Source: Rossellomorea vietnamensis (GTDB taxonomy: Bacteria; Bacillota; Bacilli; Bacillales; Bacillaceae_B). Taken from it: 64,000 bases of DNA. Each line of letters opens with the position of its first letter. Position 1 is the first letter of the stretch. Under the pieces are notes generated by a model. It had not been told where the DNA came from and made no database searches. It saw only the letters and a list, made by a program, of their open reading frames with translations. Shown here piece by piece: positions 34,990 to 43,917 of this stretch. A program made the position numbers and the translations under genes. Location of the stretch: positions 58,874 to 122,873 of the forward strand of contig NZ_VTEH01000010.1 in NCBI RefSeq assembly GCF_008180615.1, read 5' to 3'.

Positions 34990-36453
34990 TTAGTATCGGT
35001 TGCTTTCTTTAACAAATTCCACATAAAATTTTACGGCATTAAGGTAATTTTCTGTGCTGACATGCTCATTGGTGCCATGCATCCGGTTCAGGTCTTCGGA
35101 AGTGATCTGGACAGGGAGAAAGCGGTACGTATTATCGGCAACACTGTCATAATGTTTGGCATCCGACCCGGCAACCATCAAATAGGGAGCGATGACAGCC
35201 TCGCTGTAAACATTTCTCGCTGCCTGCTGGATGGTTTTGAAGGGCTTGCCTTTCAATGAAGATACCTTTGTTGCTTCGCTCCCTGTCACTTCAACGGTAA
35301 TGGCTTCATCCTCAATAGTTTCTTCGATAAATTGTTTCACATCTTCCAATGAGTCGCCTGGCATGAGTCGAAGGTTGATGATGGCACTTGCTTGCTCAGG
35401 AAGGGCATTGTATTGTTCCCCGGCCTGGAATATCGTTGGAGCAATTGTCGTTCTGATCAGTGCTGCTGAAGCGGGTTCCTTCAATAACACTTCTTCAATA
35501 ATAGGTTCAAAGAAGAGTTTATTTGAAAAAATATACTTCATCCCGAAATTCATTTCAGGTGCAACGTACTCAAATAAATCCTCTCCTGGTCCTTTAAGAT
35601 CCTCTGTAAACTGGGTTTCCTCCAGTTTGGCTATGGCACCGGCGATTCTGCCGATATTCGTCCGGCTCTGCGGCTGGGAGGAATGTCCGCCGCTGCCCTC
35701 CACTGAAAGCTCTGCTGTCGCCGATCCTTTTTCCGAAATGCCGACAACGCCGACGGGAGCTTCGACTCCTGGCACCATGTTTTCCACTATGGCACCTCCT
35801 TCATCGAGGACAAAATCAAATTGCACGCCTCTTTCCTTCAGTAATGAAGCTATAGCCATTGCCCCTTCTTCTCCGCCGATTTCTTCATCATGCCCGAACA
35901 TGAAGTACATATCTCTTTCAGGCTGAAACCCTTCCTCTATAAGGTGCTCAAGGGCTTGCAGAATTCCGATCACCCCGATTTTATCGTCGAGAGTACCCCG
36001 TCCCCAGATCTTACCCCCGGCAATCTTACCGCTGAAAGGGTCATGGTCCCAGTTTCCCTCGGTACCTTGAAGGACAGGGACTACATCATAATGGCTGGTC
36101 AGGCCAATCGGTTTTTTAGAGGGGTCCTGGCCTTTCCAAGTATAAATGAGTGCATAATCATTGACTCTTTCCAGGTCCAATTCACGATGAACAGAGGGAT
36201 AGGTGTGATCTAAAAAATCGATGAAGCGCTGGAACTCTTCAAGTTCAAATTTACTGCGGTCATCATAAGAAATGGTTTTGTAGGTTATAGCCTCAGAAAG
36301 GTTATTAATCGCCTTTTCTTCATCCAAGGTAATTTTTTCAGGATCAGGAACAGGTTGTTTAGATTGAACGGTAAAAGTGTTGAAAGCGGTTACAATTATA
36401 AAGATTAAAATAAAACTGCCCAGACTCAAAAATGCAATCTTCCAGAATTTCAT
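34990..36453 (-). CDS. Membrane-anchored M20 family metallopeptidase
   Basis: A 487-aa peptidase with an N-terminal signal anchor (residues 5-26), so the catalytic part faces outside. The di-zinc site is visible: SHYDVVP (His and Asp), RGTLDDK (bridging Asp), FMFGHDEEIGG (catalytic Glu pair), VLDEGG, and the late HGTNEHV histidine. The dimerisation domain starts at GISEKGSATAELSVEGSGGH. It most resembles the carboxypeptidase S/PM20D1 branch, which cleaves peptides or N-acyl amino acids. A cre-like site lies early in the gene. Confidence 0.9.
   Translation of the reverse strand: MKFWKIAFLSLGSFILIFIIVTAFNTFTVQSKQPVPDPEKITLDEEKAINNLSEAITYKTISYDDRSKFELEEFQRFIDFLDHTYPSVHRELDLERVNDYALIYTWKGQDPSKKPIGLTSHYDVVPVLQGTEGNWDHDPFSGKIAGGKIWGRGTLDDKIGVIGILQALEHLIEEGFQPERDMYFMFGHDEEIGGEEGAMAIASLLKERGVQFDFVLDEGGAIVENMVPGVEAPVGVVGISEKGSATAELSVEGSGGHSSQPQSRTNIGRIAGAIAKLEETQFTEDLKGPGEDLFEYVAPEMNFGMKYIFSNKLFFEPIIEEVLLKEPASAALIRTTIAPTIFQAGEQYNALPEQASAIINLRLMPGDSLEDVKQFIEETIEDEAITVEVTGSEATKVSSLKGKPFKTIQQAARNVYSEAVIAPYLMVAGSDAKHYDSVADNTYRFLPVQITSEDLNRMHGTNEHVSTENYLNAVKFYVEFVKESNRY
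36380..36394. promoter_or_regulatory. Candidate cre (CcpA) site inside the M20 gene start
   Basis: TTGAAAGCGGTTACA fits the degenerate consensus WTGnAAnCGnWnnCW at all positions. It lies about 60 bases inside the coding region, where CcpA could act as a roadblock. A match by chance is possible. Confidence 0.4.
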
Positions 36454-36542
36454 CGAGGAGCCCCCTTTTACTATAGTTTAAGGCAGGAGATGAACTTTGG
36501 AAATGGATTTTACTTATAGAATTTTCGACAGGTTTTGTAAAA

Positions 36543-36677
36543 GAGTGTTTCCGTATATATTGTTGCTTTTAGAAAAATATTGATAATAAGGTTTTTCTCT
36601 CCAGACGGAGGGAGCAGCTCTTTTTTGGGGTTTACCGGGCTATTTCCGGTTAATTGGAGTTCTTTTCACAAAATGGC
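36543..36677. mobile_element. MITE-like element copy
   Basis: A 135-bp copy. The left end is GAGTGTTTCCGTATATATTG and the core is CGGAGGGAGCAGCTCTTTT; it ends ACAAAATGGC. Flanks TTGTAAAA (36535-36542) and TTGCAAAA (36678-36685) give a 7/8 duplication. The rest of the gap 36454-36791 holds only the following terminator. Confidence 0.7.
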
Positions 36678-36681
36678 TTGC

Positions 36682-36720
36682 AAAAAAGATCCCCTAAGCC
36701 TTATCCGGCCAGGGGATCTT
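36682..36720 (-). terminator. Terminator of the permease-lipoprotein operon
   Basis: On the minus strand AAGATCCCCT pairs with AGGGGATCTT and is followed by TTTTG. Confidence 0.85.
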
Positions 36721-36791
36721 CTCTTATAGGGATATTTCCTATAAAATGTTGCTTTTGCAGGGTTTCTATCATTGATAGAAATTAGTGAAAA

Positions 36792-37400
36792 TCACCAATA
36801 AGGATTTGCTTTTCCCGGATCAGAATTAAGCTTCATCTTACCGCTATAGAATCCGCGGTCGGAAGGCATAGGTATCGGTGCAAATCTAATGATTCCTGTA
36901 TAGGTCTTCCCGTCTTTTTCATATAGGTAGGCACCATCACTATCCCCGATTTTTTCCCCGTACATGCCGTATTTCTCTTGAACGGCAGGCGGCTGTAAAT
37001 CGGCAGGAAATTCAACGATGAGCTGATACCTTTTTTCAGTATCTCCTCTTTTGAGAACGATTAAGAAGGTGCCGTCCTCTCCAACTTCCCCTGTGTCAGT
37101 CAGTATGAATTCTTCCAAGGGTTGTGCTGTGGCATCCATAACTTGCTCGATTTCAGCGTCATCTGGATATTCCTTCAGTCCAGCCTGGATGACGCTTCCC
37201 TCAGGCAGGTTTGTTTGACCGCGAACCACCATTCTTTTATGAAAACGCACGTTAGACTCCATGATAATCGTTTCGTTTCCTGAAGCGATTTGAGGTGCCT
37301 CTTCTTCGGCAAGGGTTTCATCCACCAGGACCACTCTGCAGCCAGCCAGCATTAGAAGGACAGAAACCATCGCCAATAGGGATACCGCTTTCTTTAACAT
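36792..37400 (-). CDS. Putative lipoprotein of unknown function
   Basis: A 202-aa protein with a lipoprotein signal peptide: a basic start, a hydrophobic core and the lipobox LAGC with Cys at about residue 21. The mature part is mostly beta-rich and acidic and matches no family I recognise. Its ATG overlaps the end of the downstream-type permease gene (ATGTTAA), so it is coupled to two oligopeptide-type permease subunits. It could be an accessory or binding component, although it does not resemble an OppA-type solute-binding protein and is too short for one. Confidence 0.75.
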   Translation of the reverse strand: MLKKAVSLLAMVSVLLMLAGCRVVLVDETLAEEEAPQIASGNETIIMESNVRFHKRMVVRGQTNLPEGSVIQAGLKEYPDDAEIEQVMDATAQPLEEFILTDTGEVGEDGTFLIVLKRGDTEKRYQLIVEFPADLQPPAVQEKYGMYGEKIGDSDGAYLYEKDGKTYTGIIRFAPIPMPSDRGFYSGKMKLNSDPGKANPYW

Positions 37401-38434
37401 GCCTTTTTCTCCTTATCAGCAAAGGAAAAGTCTCCTTTTTGAGGCTGATGGGTCGCAGCTGGCATGCTTGTCTGTCTGTTTTTCTTCCTTAGGCGCTTCA
37501 GGCCGACAGAGTTGCCTTCAATAAGTACAGATCTTAATACTGAACTGATCTCATTTACACAATAAATGGATATCGCAAAAAACAGGAGCGGACCCAATAC
37601 GATATAAGGCTTGATGAAAACCTGCTGGATATTGATACTGATTGTGGCAGCCCATTCATTGATGGCTGAAAAATATACCGGGATGCTTTCCATGATACCG
37701 AACTCCGCGGTCATCAGTCCGCCCAGACAGATTTTAAGGATTCCCAGCTGGATCAATAGAAGAAGCGTTTGAGACAGCTGTTCAGAAAATAGAACAATAG
37801 AATGCCGGCCGTAGTGAGGCAGCAAATGTTTCTTGATCAAGTGAAAGCGGCTGGCCCCCATTTGTCTTGAAACATCCACGAATTCCTGCTTCATGAAATC
37901 ATTCATCCCCTGTCCGACATACATTCCTAGGGAAGGAATGACGATGAGTGCAATAACGACTACTTCAATAATTAAAAAGCGCATGCTTGTAAGTGCCTGT
38001 ACTTCGTAAGCCGCTTGAAGCGGATAAAGCAGGATGTAACCGACTATGGCCAGAGGAATGAAATTGAATGTATCCCAAAAGCCTTTAAAGCCGGATCTCA
38101 GCCAAGACGGCATGAAAGCATACAGCAGTCCTGTCGCAAAGCCGCCTGCCATCCTCAGCAATGCGATGGCCAATGCGCCAAGCAAGGTATATTTGGCACC
38201 ATCGATAAGCAGCAGGAATATATTTCTCCCCAGCCTGTCACTTCCCATGGGAGGCATCTCTGAGGGGGAATAAGGTGCTGCTGCAATGACTTTAGCAGTT
38301 TCAGGATCTGTTATATATGGCGGTCCTTCAGCCTGTAAATCCGGATAGAGAACGGGTACGATAAAGCTTCCTGCAATCATGCTTGCCAGAATTGCAAAGG
38401 GTATCCAAAACCGTACAGATTTGAAAATACTCAT
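37394..38434 (-). CDS. ABC permease, oligopeptide/nickel type (OppC-like)
   Basis: A 346-aa permease with six predicted helices. An N-terminal OppC signature precedes the core (PPMGSDRLGRNIFLLLIDGAKY), and the EAA-like loop reads KQEFVDVSRQMGASRFHLIKKHLLPH. The C-terminal tail (last 40 residues) is basic and cytoplasmic. It overlaps the OppB-like gene by 4 bases (ATGA) and the lipoprotein gene by 7. There is no ATPase and no solute-binding gene beside it, so it must borrow these or act in an unusual complex. Confidence 0.82.
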   Translation of the reverse strand: MSIFKSVRFWIPFAILASMIAGSFIVPVLYPDLQAEGPPYITDPETAKVIAAAPYSPSEMPPMGSDRLGRNIFLLLIDGAKYTLLGALAIALLRMAGGFATGLLYAFMPSWLRSGFKGFWDTFNFIPLAIVGYILLYPLQAAYEVQALTSMRFLIIEVVVIALIVIPSLGMYVGQGMNDFMKQEFVDVSRQMGASRFHLIKKHLLPHYGRHSIVLFSEQLSQTLLLLIQLGILKICLGGLMTAEFGIMESIPVYFSAINEWAATISINIQQVFIKPYIVLGPLLFFAISIYCVNEISSVLRSVLIEGNSVGLKRLRKKNRQTSMPAATHQPQKGDFSFADKEKKAC

Positions 38435-39312
38435 ACTTCAACCTCCCCTCCAATCGTCTTGGTTAAAAGAACTCGGCCGATGCTGAAGATGATGAAGAAT
38501 GGCACGTAAATCATCAGCATGCCAATGAAGAACGCACTTGGTTCTGCAGTAGCTGTTTTAAGCAGAACAAACATAAATCCATTAATGTTAAACAGAATTT
38601 CAATGATGAGCAGATTAGAAAGCATCAATAAGAAAATCGGTTTGATGTGATAATAAAATTGAACCCAAACGTTCCGAAACAAATGAACCCACAAAGTATA
38701 AGCTTTTGAAAACCCTTTGGAAAAGGAATATTCAACGTACGGCTTGTCTTCTTCCTCTCTTATCTGGAAAAGGAAATGCTTTGTAAGAAAGGCAATTGGC
38801 AGGACAGCCAGGCAGACAATTGGCAGCACATAGATTTTGTCTTCGCCTAGCTTGTAGATATCAAACATGAGGATATCCGTCTTTTTGAAAAGCCAAATGA
38901 TGAATAATTGCAGAAGTACAACGATCATGACATCCGGCAGGGAATCAAATAAATCAAGAATACGCAGGCATCCCCGTTTGGCCCAGCCTGGCAGGAACAT
39001 GATCAGATAGCTGATGACAGCCGAAACGACAACAGCGATGGAAAAGGCTGTTACCAGAAGAAGGAACGAGTACCCGAACAGTTGTAACAGCATCGGGAAA
39101 ATCGGATAACTTTTTCCATTATCATCAACCATAATGGAAATGGATGCGGGATTCAGTACATCATGGAAGATTTGCTTCAGAGTATGAAGGTATTTGGCAA
39201 TATGTATGACGAGTTCATGATCATAGAAAAGCAGTGAACCGGCAGCACTAAATAGAAATAACCCTGCACATGTCAGTAGGAACTGAACAGGCAGCCACAA
39301 TATTTTATTCAA
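38431..39312 (-). CDS. ABC permease, oligopeptide type (OppB-like)
   Basis: A 293-aa polytopic protein with an N-terminal helix, a loop and five further helices. The EAA-like segment is weak (EYSFSKGFSKAYTLWVHLFRNVW), and the sequence is quite diverged from standard OppB/DppB. It is the first gene of a three-gene operon with the OppC-like permease and the lipoprotein. In this family the two permeases form a heterodimer channel. Confidence 0.75.
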   Translation of the reverse strand: MNKILWLPVQFLLTCAGLFLFSAAGSLLFYDHELVIHIAKYLHTLKQIFHDVLNPASISIMVDDNGKSYPIFPMLLQLFGYSFLLLVTAFSIAVVVSAVISYLIMFLPGWAKRGCLRILDLFDSLPDVMIVVLLQLFIIWLFKKTDILMFDIYKLGEDKIYVLPIVCLAVLPIAFLTKHFLFQIREEEDKPYVEYSFSKGFSKAYTLWVHLFRNVWVQFYYHIKPIFLLMLSNLLIIEILFNINGFMFVLLKTATAEPSAFFIGMLMIYVPFFIIFSIGRVLLTKTIGGEVEV

Positions 39313-39408
39313 GGGAAAAGCCTCCTTATTTATCGATAAGGCAGTGGATAGCTGCCTCTTCTCCAGCTTAGTCTATGGTTGATTTTTACTATGTCATCCA
39401 CGGCCAGC

Positions 39409-39530
39409 TTCAGCGCCCAGCCCCTCGGGGTCAAATAACCTCAAGAGAATAAGAGGAAATACCGCCTTTTTTTCTCTTGAGAACATTTGCCTGTCGGGGC
39501 TGGACAAGGCGCTTCCGCTTTTGTTGTTAC
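39409..39530. repeat. Dispersed repeat (GCGCCCAGCCCCTCGGGGTC type)
   Basis: A unit nearly identical to 13503-13623: CAGCCCCTCGGGGTCAAATA at one end, TTTGCCTGTCGGGGCTGGAC and AAGGCGCTTCCGCTTTTG at the other. No gene lies between 39313 and 39696. Confidence 0.8.
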
Positions 39531-39696
39531 AATAACATTTCAAATTTTTCAGAATATTTCATTCTAACTATAGCATTTTCTAAATTTTGGTTCAATAGTG
39601 AGAGTGAAATACCGAAAATTGAAAAAACGCATTAAAATGGAGATAATAAAAGGTAAATAAAATTCAAGTTAATCAGAGAATAAGGGGAAGTTTGTC

Positions 39697-40521
39697 ATGA
39701 ATGAAAAAGAAGCAATTCAGCAGTTAGAGAAGCCAAACACGACTGCAAGTCTGGTTCGGGATTTTAAAAACATGGGTATCGAAAAGGGAATGGTCCTCAT
39801 TGTTCACTCTTCCTTAAGTTCCTTAGGATGGGTTTGCGGTGGTGCAGTTGCTGTAGTATCTGCTTTGATGGAAGCTGTAGGGAAAGAGGGGACTCTTATA
39901 ATGCCTGCTCAATCTGCAGATAACTCTGATCCGGCAGAGTGGGAAAATCCTCCTGTTCCGGAGAGCTGGTGGCAGATTATCAGGGATGAGATGCCTGCCT
40001 ATGATCCTGATGTGACTCCTGCGAGAGGAATGGGGAAAATCGCCGACACGTTTAGGAACTTCCCAGGAGTAAGGAGAAGCAGCCATCCGATCTATTCTTT
40101 TGCTGCTTGGGGTAAACATGCTGATCTTATATTAAGCGAGCAGCCGCTGGAGGAAGGGTTTGGTCCAAATTCACCTCTGGCAAAAATTTATGAGTTAAGT
40201 GGAAGCGTGCTCCTGATTGGTGTTTCGCATGAAAGCAACACTTCTCTCCATTTTGCAGAGCACAGTATTAGCAGCCGCCAGAAGGTCAAAAAAGGGACTG
40301 CGCTGATGGAGGATGGAAAGCGGATATGGAAAAACTACGAAGAGATCTTATACGATTCTGATCCTTTTGATGAACTTGGAAAAGAATTCGAGGAAAAGCA
40401 TGCTATTAAAACTTCAGTGGTCGGGAAAGCTGACTGCAGGCTTATGGAGCAGCGTGCTGTAGTTGATTTTGCACGAAGATGGCTTCAAGAAAAAAATGAA
40501 AAGAAGGGAATGGAAGAGTGA
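39697..40521 (+). CDS. AAC(3)-family N-acetyltransferase
   Basis: A 274-aa acetyltransferase of the antibiotic_NAT (AAC(3)/YokD) family. Conserved blocks are LIVHSSLSSLGWVCGGAVAV (CoA-binding side), GTLIMPAQS, the PARGMGKIADTFRNFPGVRRSSHP stretch and LLIGVSHESNTSLHFAEH. Aminoglycosides are the classical acceptors, but Bacillus homologues often lack such activity and have unknown substrates, so resistance should not be assumed. It is the first gene of a three-gene run (AAC(3), VOC, msrAB); the next gene overlaps its stop codon by one base. Confidence 0.88.
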   Translation: MNEKEAIQQLEKPNTTASLVRDFKNMGIEKGMVLIVHSSLSSLGWVCGGAVAVVSALMEAVGKEGTLIMPAQSADNSDPAEWENPPVPESWWQIIRDEMPAYDPDVTPARGMGKIADTFRNFPGVRRSSHPIYSFAAWGKHADLILSEQPLEEGFGPNSPLAKIYELSGSVLLIGVSHESNTSLHFAEHSISSRQKVKKGTALMEDGKRIWKNYEEILYDSDPFDELGKEFEEKHAIKTSVVGKADCRLMEQRAVVDFARRWLQEKNEKKGMEE

Positions 40522-40937
40522 TGAATGAAAAATTAGTAAGAGTGGGAACTACTTATCTTCCTGTGCAAAACCCGGCATCATCTGCTCTGTGGTACTCTGT
40601 GAACCTTGGAGCGGAAATAAGCTACCAGGATAGCGATAAGGCGATTTTAAACCTAGCCAATCAGAGCTTTTTTCTTGTGAAGGCAGGCAGTAACCAATCG
40701 GCCGGTTTTTTTGATCAGAATGGAGAGGAACACTTTTCATTAACATTTGAAGTGGACGGCCTGTCAGCATTGGAAGATCTTCACCACAAATTTAAACAGC
40801 AAAAAATTAAGACTGGGGACATTGAAGATCGGGGCCATGCCGGCCGGAACTTTGTCTTTTGGGATATGGACGGCAACATGTTCGATGTATGGAGCGAGCT
40901 TAGTCCTGACTTTAAAAAGAGATATACGATAGATTAA
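40521..40937 (+). CDS. VOC family protein
   Basis: A 138-aa vicinal-oxygen-chelate protein. VGTTYLPVQNPASSALWYSV starts the first module; FSLTFEVDGLSALEDLHHKF starts the second; NFVFWDMDGNMFDVWSE closes with a metal-ligand-like Asp/Glu pattern. The substrate is unknown. The start (ATG 40521, or GTG 40518) overlaps the acetyltransferase stop, so it is translationally coupled; members of this family beside transferases sometimes confer drug binding, which is only a possibility here. Confidence 0.85.
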   Translation: MNEKLVRVGTTYLPVQNPASSALWYSVNLGAEISYQDSDKAILNLANQSFFLVKAGSNQSAGFFDQNGEEHFSLTFEVDGLSALEDLHHKFKQQKIKTGDIEDRGHAGRNFVFWDMDGNMFDVWSELSPDFKKRYTID

Positions 40938-40939
40938 AA

Positions 40940-40955
40940 TGTTTCACGTGAAACC
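40940..40955. other. Second parS-like site
   Basis: TGTTTCACGTGAAACC matches the parS consensus at 15 of 16 positions. It is intergenic, 2 bases after the VOC stop codon and just before the msrAB ribosome binding site. Confidence 0.75.
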
Positions 40956-40974
40956 TTTTTGAAGGAGGAAAACG

Positions 40975-41937
40975 ATGACAAAACCGCAATACGAAAAAGC
41001 AACTTTTGCCGGCGGATGTTTCTGGTGCATGGTTTCTCCTTTTGATGAGAGGGAAGGCATCAAGGAGATAGTAGCAGGATACACGGGGGGAGTTACTGAA
41101 AATCCGTCATATAAAGAAGTAGTGTCAGGGAAAACAGGTCACAGAGAGGCTGTTCAAATTGTCTTTAATCCTGAGGTGTTCCCATATGAAGACCTTCTGA
41201 AGCTGTAATGGCAGCAGATTGATCCCACAGATCGTGAAGGACAGTTCAGCGACAGGGGAAGTGCCTATATGACAGCTATCTATTACCATAACGAACAACA
41301 AAAGGGTACAGCCGAAAAGTCAAAGCGGGACCTGCAAGAAAGCGGGAAGTTTCAGAAGTCAATTGCAACCGAGATCCTTCCAGCCCAAGCCTTTTTTCAT
41401 GCGGAAGATTATCATCAGGATTTTTATAAAAGAAATAATTTCAGATACGAACTTTACCGCAGGGGATCCGGCAGGCAGGAGTTTTTGAAGAAGCACTGGC
41501 CAAAGGATACATCACATCTCAAAGAAAAACTCACAGAAATCCAATATCAAGTCACACAGGAAAATGGAACAGAGCCTCCTTTTGAAAATGAATATTGGAA
41601 TAATGAAAGGGAAGGAATCTATGTCGATATCGTTTCTGGAGAACCGCTTTTTACGTCAAAAGACCAGTATGACAGCGGATGCGGCTGGCCCAGCTTCACA
41701 AAGCCTGTTATGTCTGCAAGCGTAAAAGAGAAATATGATTTGAGTCACAGAATGACCAGAGTCGAAGTGCGAAGCCGTGAAGCTGATTCTCACTTGGGAC
41801 ATGTATTTGAGGATGGTCCAGGTAAAAACGGGCTGCGGTACTGCATCAATTCAGCTGCACTAAGGTTCATTCCTGTGGAAGATTTAGATAAAGAGGGGTA
41901 TGGGGATTTTAAAATCCTTTTTCCAGCACATTCATAA
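40975..41937 (+). pseudogene. msrAB: msrAB, methionine sulfoxide reductase A/B fusion with an in-frame stop
   Basis: The frame encodes MsrA (AGGCFWC nucleophile near residue 17) fused to MsrB (SGCGWPSF, and nucleophile in [13 protein letters not shown]). Codon 78 is TAA (41206-41208), exactly where MsrA has an aromatic residue before WQQIDPTD; one base change from a Tyr codon explains it. The frame is otherwise intact. The downstream ATG 41269 is preceded by AGGGGAAG, so a product holding half of MsrA plus all of MsrB could still be made. Without readthrough MsrA is lost. The upstream ribosome binding site is AAGGAGG. Confidence 0.88.
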
Positions 41938-42076
41938 AAGATCCGCTCAATGTCATGGATACTCTTGATTCCCCTGATAGCGCAAAAGTGCATTGAATCA
42001 GCTATACCAGGCAGATGTCCCAAAGAAAAGTCCCCCTAAATTTTATAAAAATAATTGGCATTGTCCACTAAGCAAT

Positions 42077-42112
42077 AAAAAACGTCCTGAGAACCCTCAC
42101 AGGACGTTTCAT
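42077..42112 (+). terminator. Terminator downstream of msrAB
   Basis: AAACGTCCTG pairs with CAGGACGTTT and is followed by CATTTT; it also reads as a hairpin on the other strand, with a T run. Confidence 0.7.
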
Positions 42113-42140
42113 TTTGATACCAATAGTTGTATGAATGCTG

Positions 42141-42520
42141 CTGAAGTATGGTGATTAGCCGTTAAACACCCTACTAAAATGGGAAACCACCGCTCAAGTA
42201 TGGTGATTAGCCGTTAAACACCCTACTAAAATGGGAAACCACGGCTGATGTATGGTGATTAGCCGTTAAACACCATACTAAAATGGGAAACCACGGCTGA
42301 AGTATGGTGATTAGTCGTTAAACACCCTACTAAAATGGGAAATCGCCACTGAAGTATGGTGATTAGCCGTTAAACACCCTACTAAAATAAGAAATCGCGG
42401 CTGAAGTATGGTGATTAGCCGTTAAACACCCTACTAAAATGGGAAATCGCCACTGAAGTATAGGGATTAGTTGTTAAACACCATACTAAAATAAGAAATA
42501 GTCACTGAAGTATGGTGATT
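42141..42520. repeat. Eight-unit tandem array with exact 52-bp period
   Basis: The anchor TATGGTGATTAG (or a close variant) recurs at 42147, 42199, 42251, 42303, 42355, 42407, 42459 and 42511, always 52 bp apart. Each unit carries an inverted pair, GTATGGTG and CACCATAC (or CACCCTAC), about 12 bases apart, and the tail ACTAAAATGGGAAACCACGG. It lies between convergent genes and has no relation in sequence to the 32-kb array. Confidence 0.92.
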
Positions 42521-42545
42521 AACCGGGCAGTGCTTTTAGAGGCAT

Positions 42546-43829
42546 TTACATCTTCAGATTTCCCGCATCTATAGGAGCAAGATGCTGTTTCGGTTCAGGA
42601 ACCCGGGATAGAATAATGATGCCGATGATGAATAGGACGACAAGACTGAATACACCTGTACTGGAATCGCCTGTCACCTGAGCAGTCACCGCGACAAGGA
42701 GCGGTCCCATGATGGAGGCAAATTTTCCAAAGATATTATAAAAACCGAAAAATTCATTGGAGTTTTGTTTAGGAACCAACTTGGCAAAATACGATCTGCT
42801 TAAAGCTTGAATCCCTCCCTGAGATGTTGCAACAAGCATCGCGAGTATCCAGAAGTCTAAAGTCGTTTCCAGGAAATAAGCATAGATACAAACAAAGATA
42901 TAAATGATGATACCGACATAGAGCATTTTCTTTCCTGTGAATTTTTCAGAAAGCCTTCCGTAAAGAATGGCAAATGGAGCTGCCACGACCTGGGTGACAA
43001 ATAAGATGATGAGAAGGCTTGTGGATGATATGCCAAGGTCTGACCCATAAGCTGTCGACATCGTGATGATGGTGCCGACACCGTCAATATAAAAGAAGTA
43101 AGCAAGCAGAAATAAGAATAAGGCACGGTATTTTTTGATTTCTTTAAATGTCTTCGCAAGACGCTTGAAGCTGTTGACGACCGGCTTCGGTTCCGGCTCA
43201 ATATAGTAGCGCTGATGGACATTTTTAAACATGGGAATGGCAAACAATCCCCACCACAAAGCAGTTATCAGGAAGGCAATCTTACTTGCAATCGTAGTCG
43301 AGAGGGGGATGGTCCCGCTTTGTGACAGAACGATAATGGCAATACTGATAAGGAATGGAATGGTGCTTCCGATATATCCCAGCCCATAGCCTCTGGCAGA
43401 GATCCTGTTCATTCTTTCATCTGAGGTCACATCGGTCAGGAAGGCGTCGTAAAATACGTTTGCCCCCGCGGAACCGACTGCAGCGAAGGTATAACAGATT
43501 AAAAGGATGAGCCATTGGTCACTTGGAATGAAAGCCAGCACGGCTGTAGCTGTGATTCCCAAGCCAAAGAAGAATGTGAAAAACTTCTTCTTGAACCCTT
43601 TATAATCGGCAATAGTTCCAAGGATCGGACCGAGCATGGCCAATATAAAAGTAGCGATGGCAATCGTGTATCCTAAGTAAGCAGTAGAATCGGACGGGCT
43701 TACTCCCGCATTGGTGGCGGCTGCCTTGTAGAACAATGGAAAAACCGCCGTTGAGATTATGATGGAATAAGCCGAGTTAGCCCAATCATAGAACATCCAG
43801 CTGTTTTCTTCTTTCGAAAAACTTTTCAT
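42546..43829 (-). CDS. MFS transporter, UMF1 (YxiO-like) family
   Basis: A 427-aa transporter with about 12 helices. The N-terminus SWMFYDWANSAYSIIISTAVFP is diagnostic for the UMF1/Atg22-like family of B. subtilis YxiO; later the GGIQALSRSYFAKLVP motif is seen. Atg22 exports amino acids from yeast vacuoles; the bacterial substrate is unknown. ATG 43829 lies 8 bases after AGGAGGT. It follows the phosphodiesterase gene on the same strand by 88 bases and could share its transcript. Confidence 0.88.
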   Translation of the reverse strand: MKSFSKEENSWMFYDWANSAYSIIISTAVFPLFYKAAATNAGVSPSDSTAYLGYTIAIATFILAMLGPILGTIADYKGFKKKFFTFFFGLGITATAVLAFIPSDQWLILLICYTFAAVGSAGANVFYDAFLTDVTSDERMNRISARGYGLGYIGSTIPFLISIAIIVLSQSGTIPLSTTIASKIAFLITALWWGLFAIPMFKNVHQRYYIEPEPKPVVNSFKRLAKTFKEIKKYRALFLFLLAYFFYIDGVGTIITMSTAYGSDLGISSTSLLIILFVTQVVAAPFAILYGRLSEKFTGKKMLYVGIIIYIFVCIYAYFLETTLDFWILAMLVATSQGGIQALSRSYFAKLVPKQNSNEFFGFYNIFGKFASIMGPLLVAVTAQVTGDSSTGVFSLVVLFIIGIIILSRVPEPKQHLAPIDAGNLKM

Positions 43830-43917
43830 CAGCATTGACCTCCTGGAAACGATTTCAATTTTATTGTACAAGAAAAGCAGTGAAGAAAATGAAAAGCCCG
43901 TAAACTTTACATAAGAT

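Noticed and set aside
35231..35926. 231-residue plus-strand open frame
   Set aside because: It is antisense to the well-supported M20 peptidase and its composition mirrors that gene.
39697..40521. Aminoglycoside resistance gene
   Set aside because: The protein belongs to the AAC(3) superfamily, but close Bacillus homologues are not known to give resistance and no mobile context is present.
41206..41208. Recoding of the msrAB stop codon
   Set aside because: The codon is TAA, not TGA, and there is no sign of a selenocysteine element; a point mutation is simpler.
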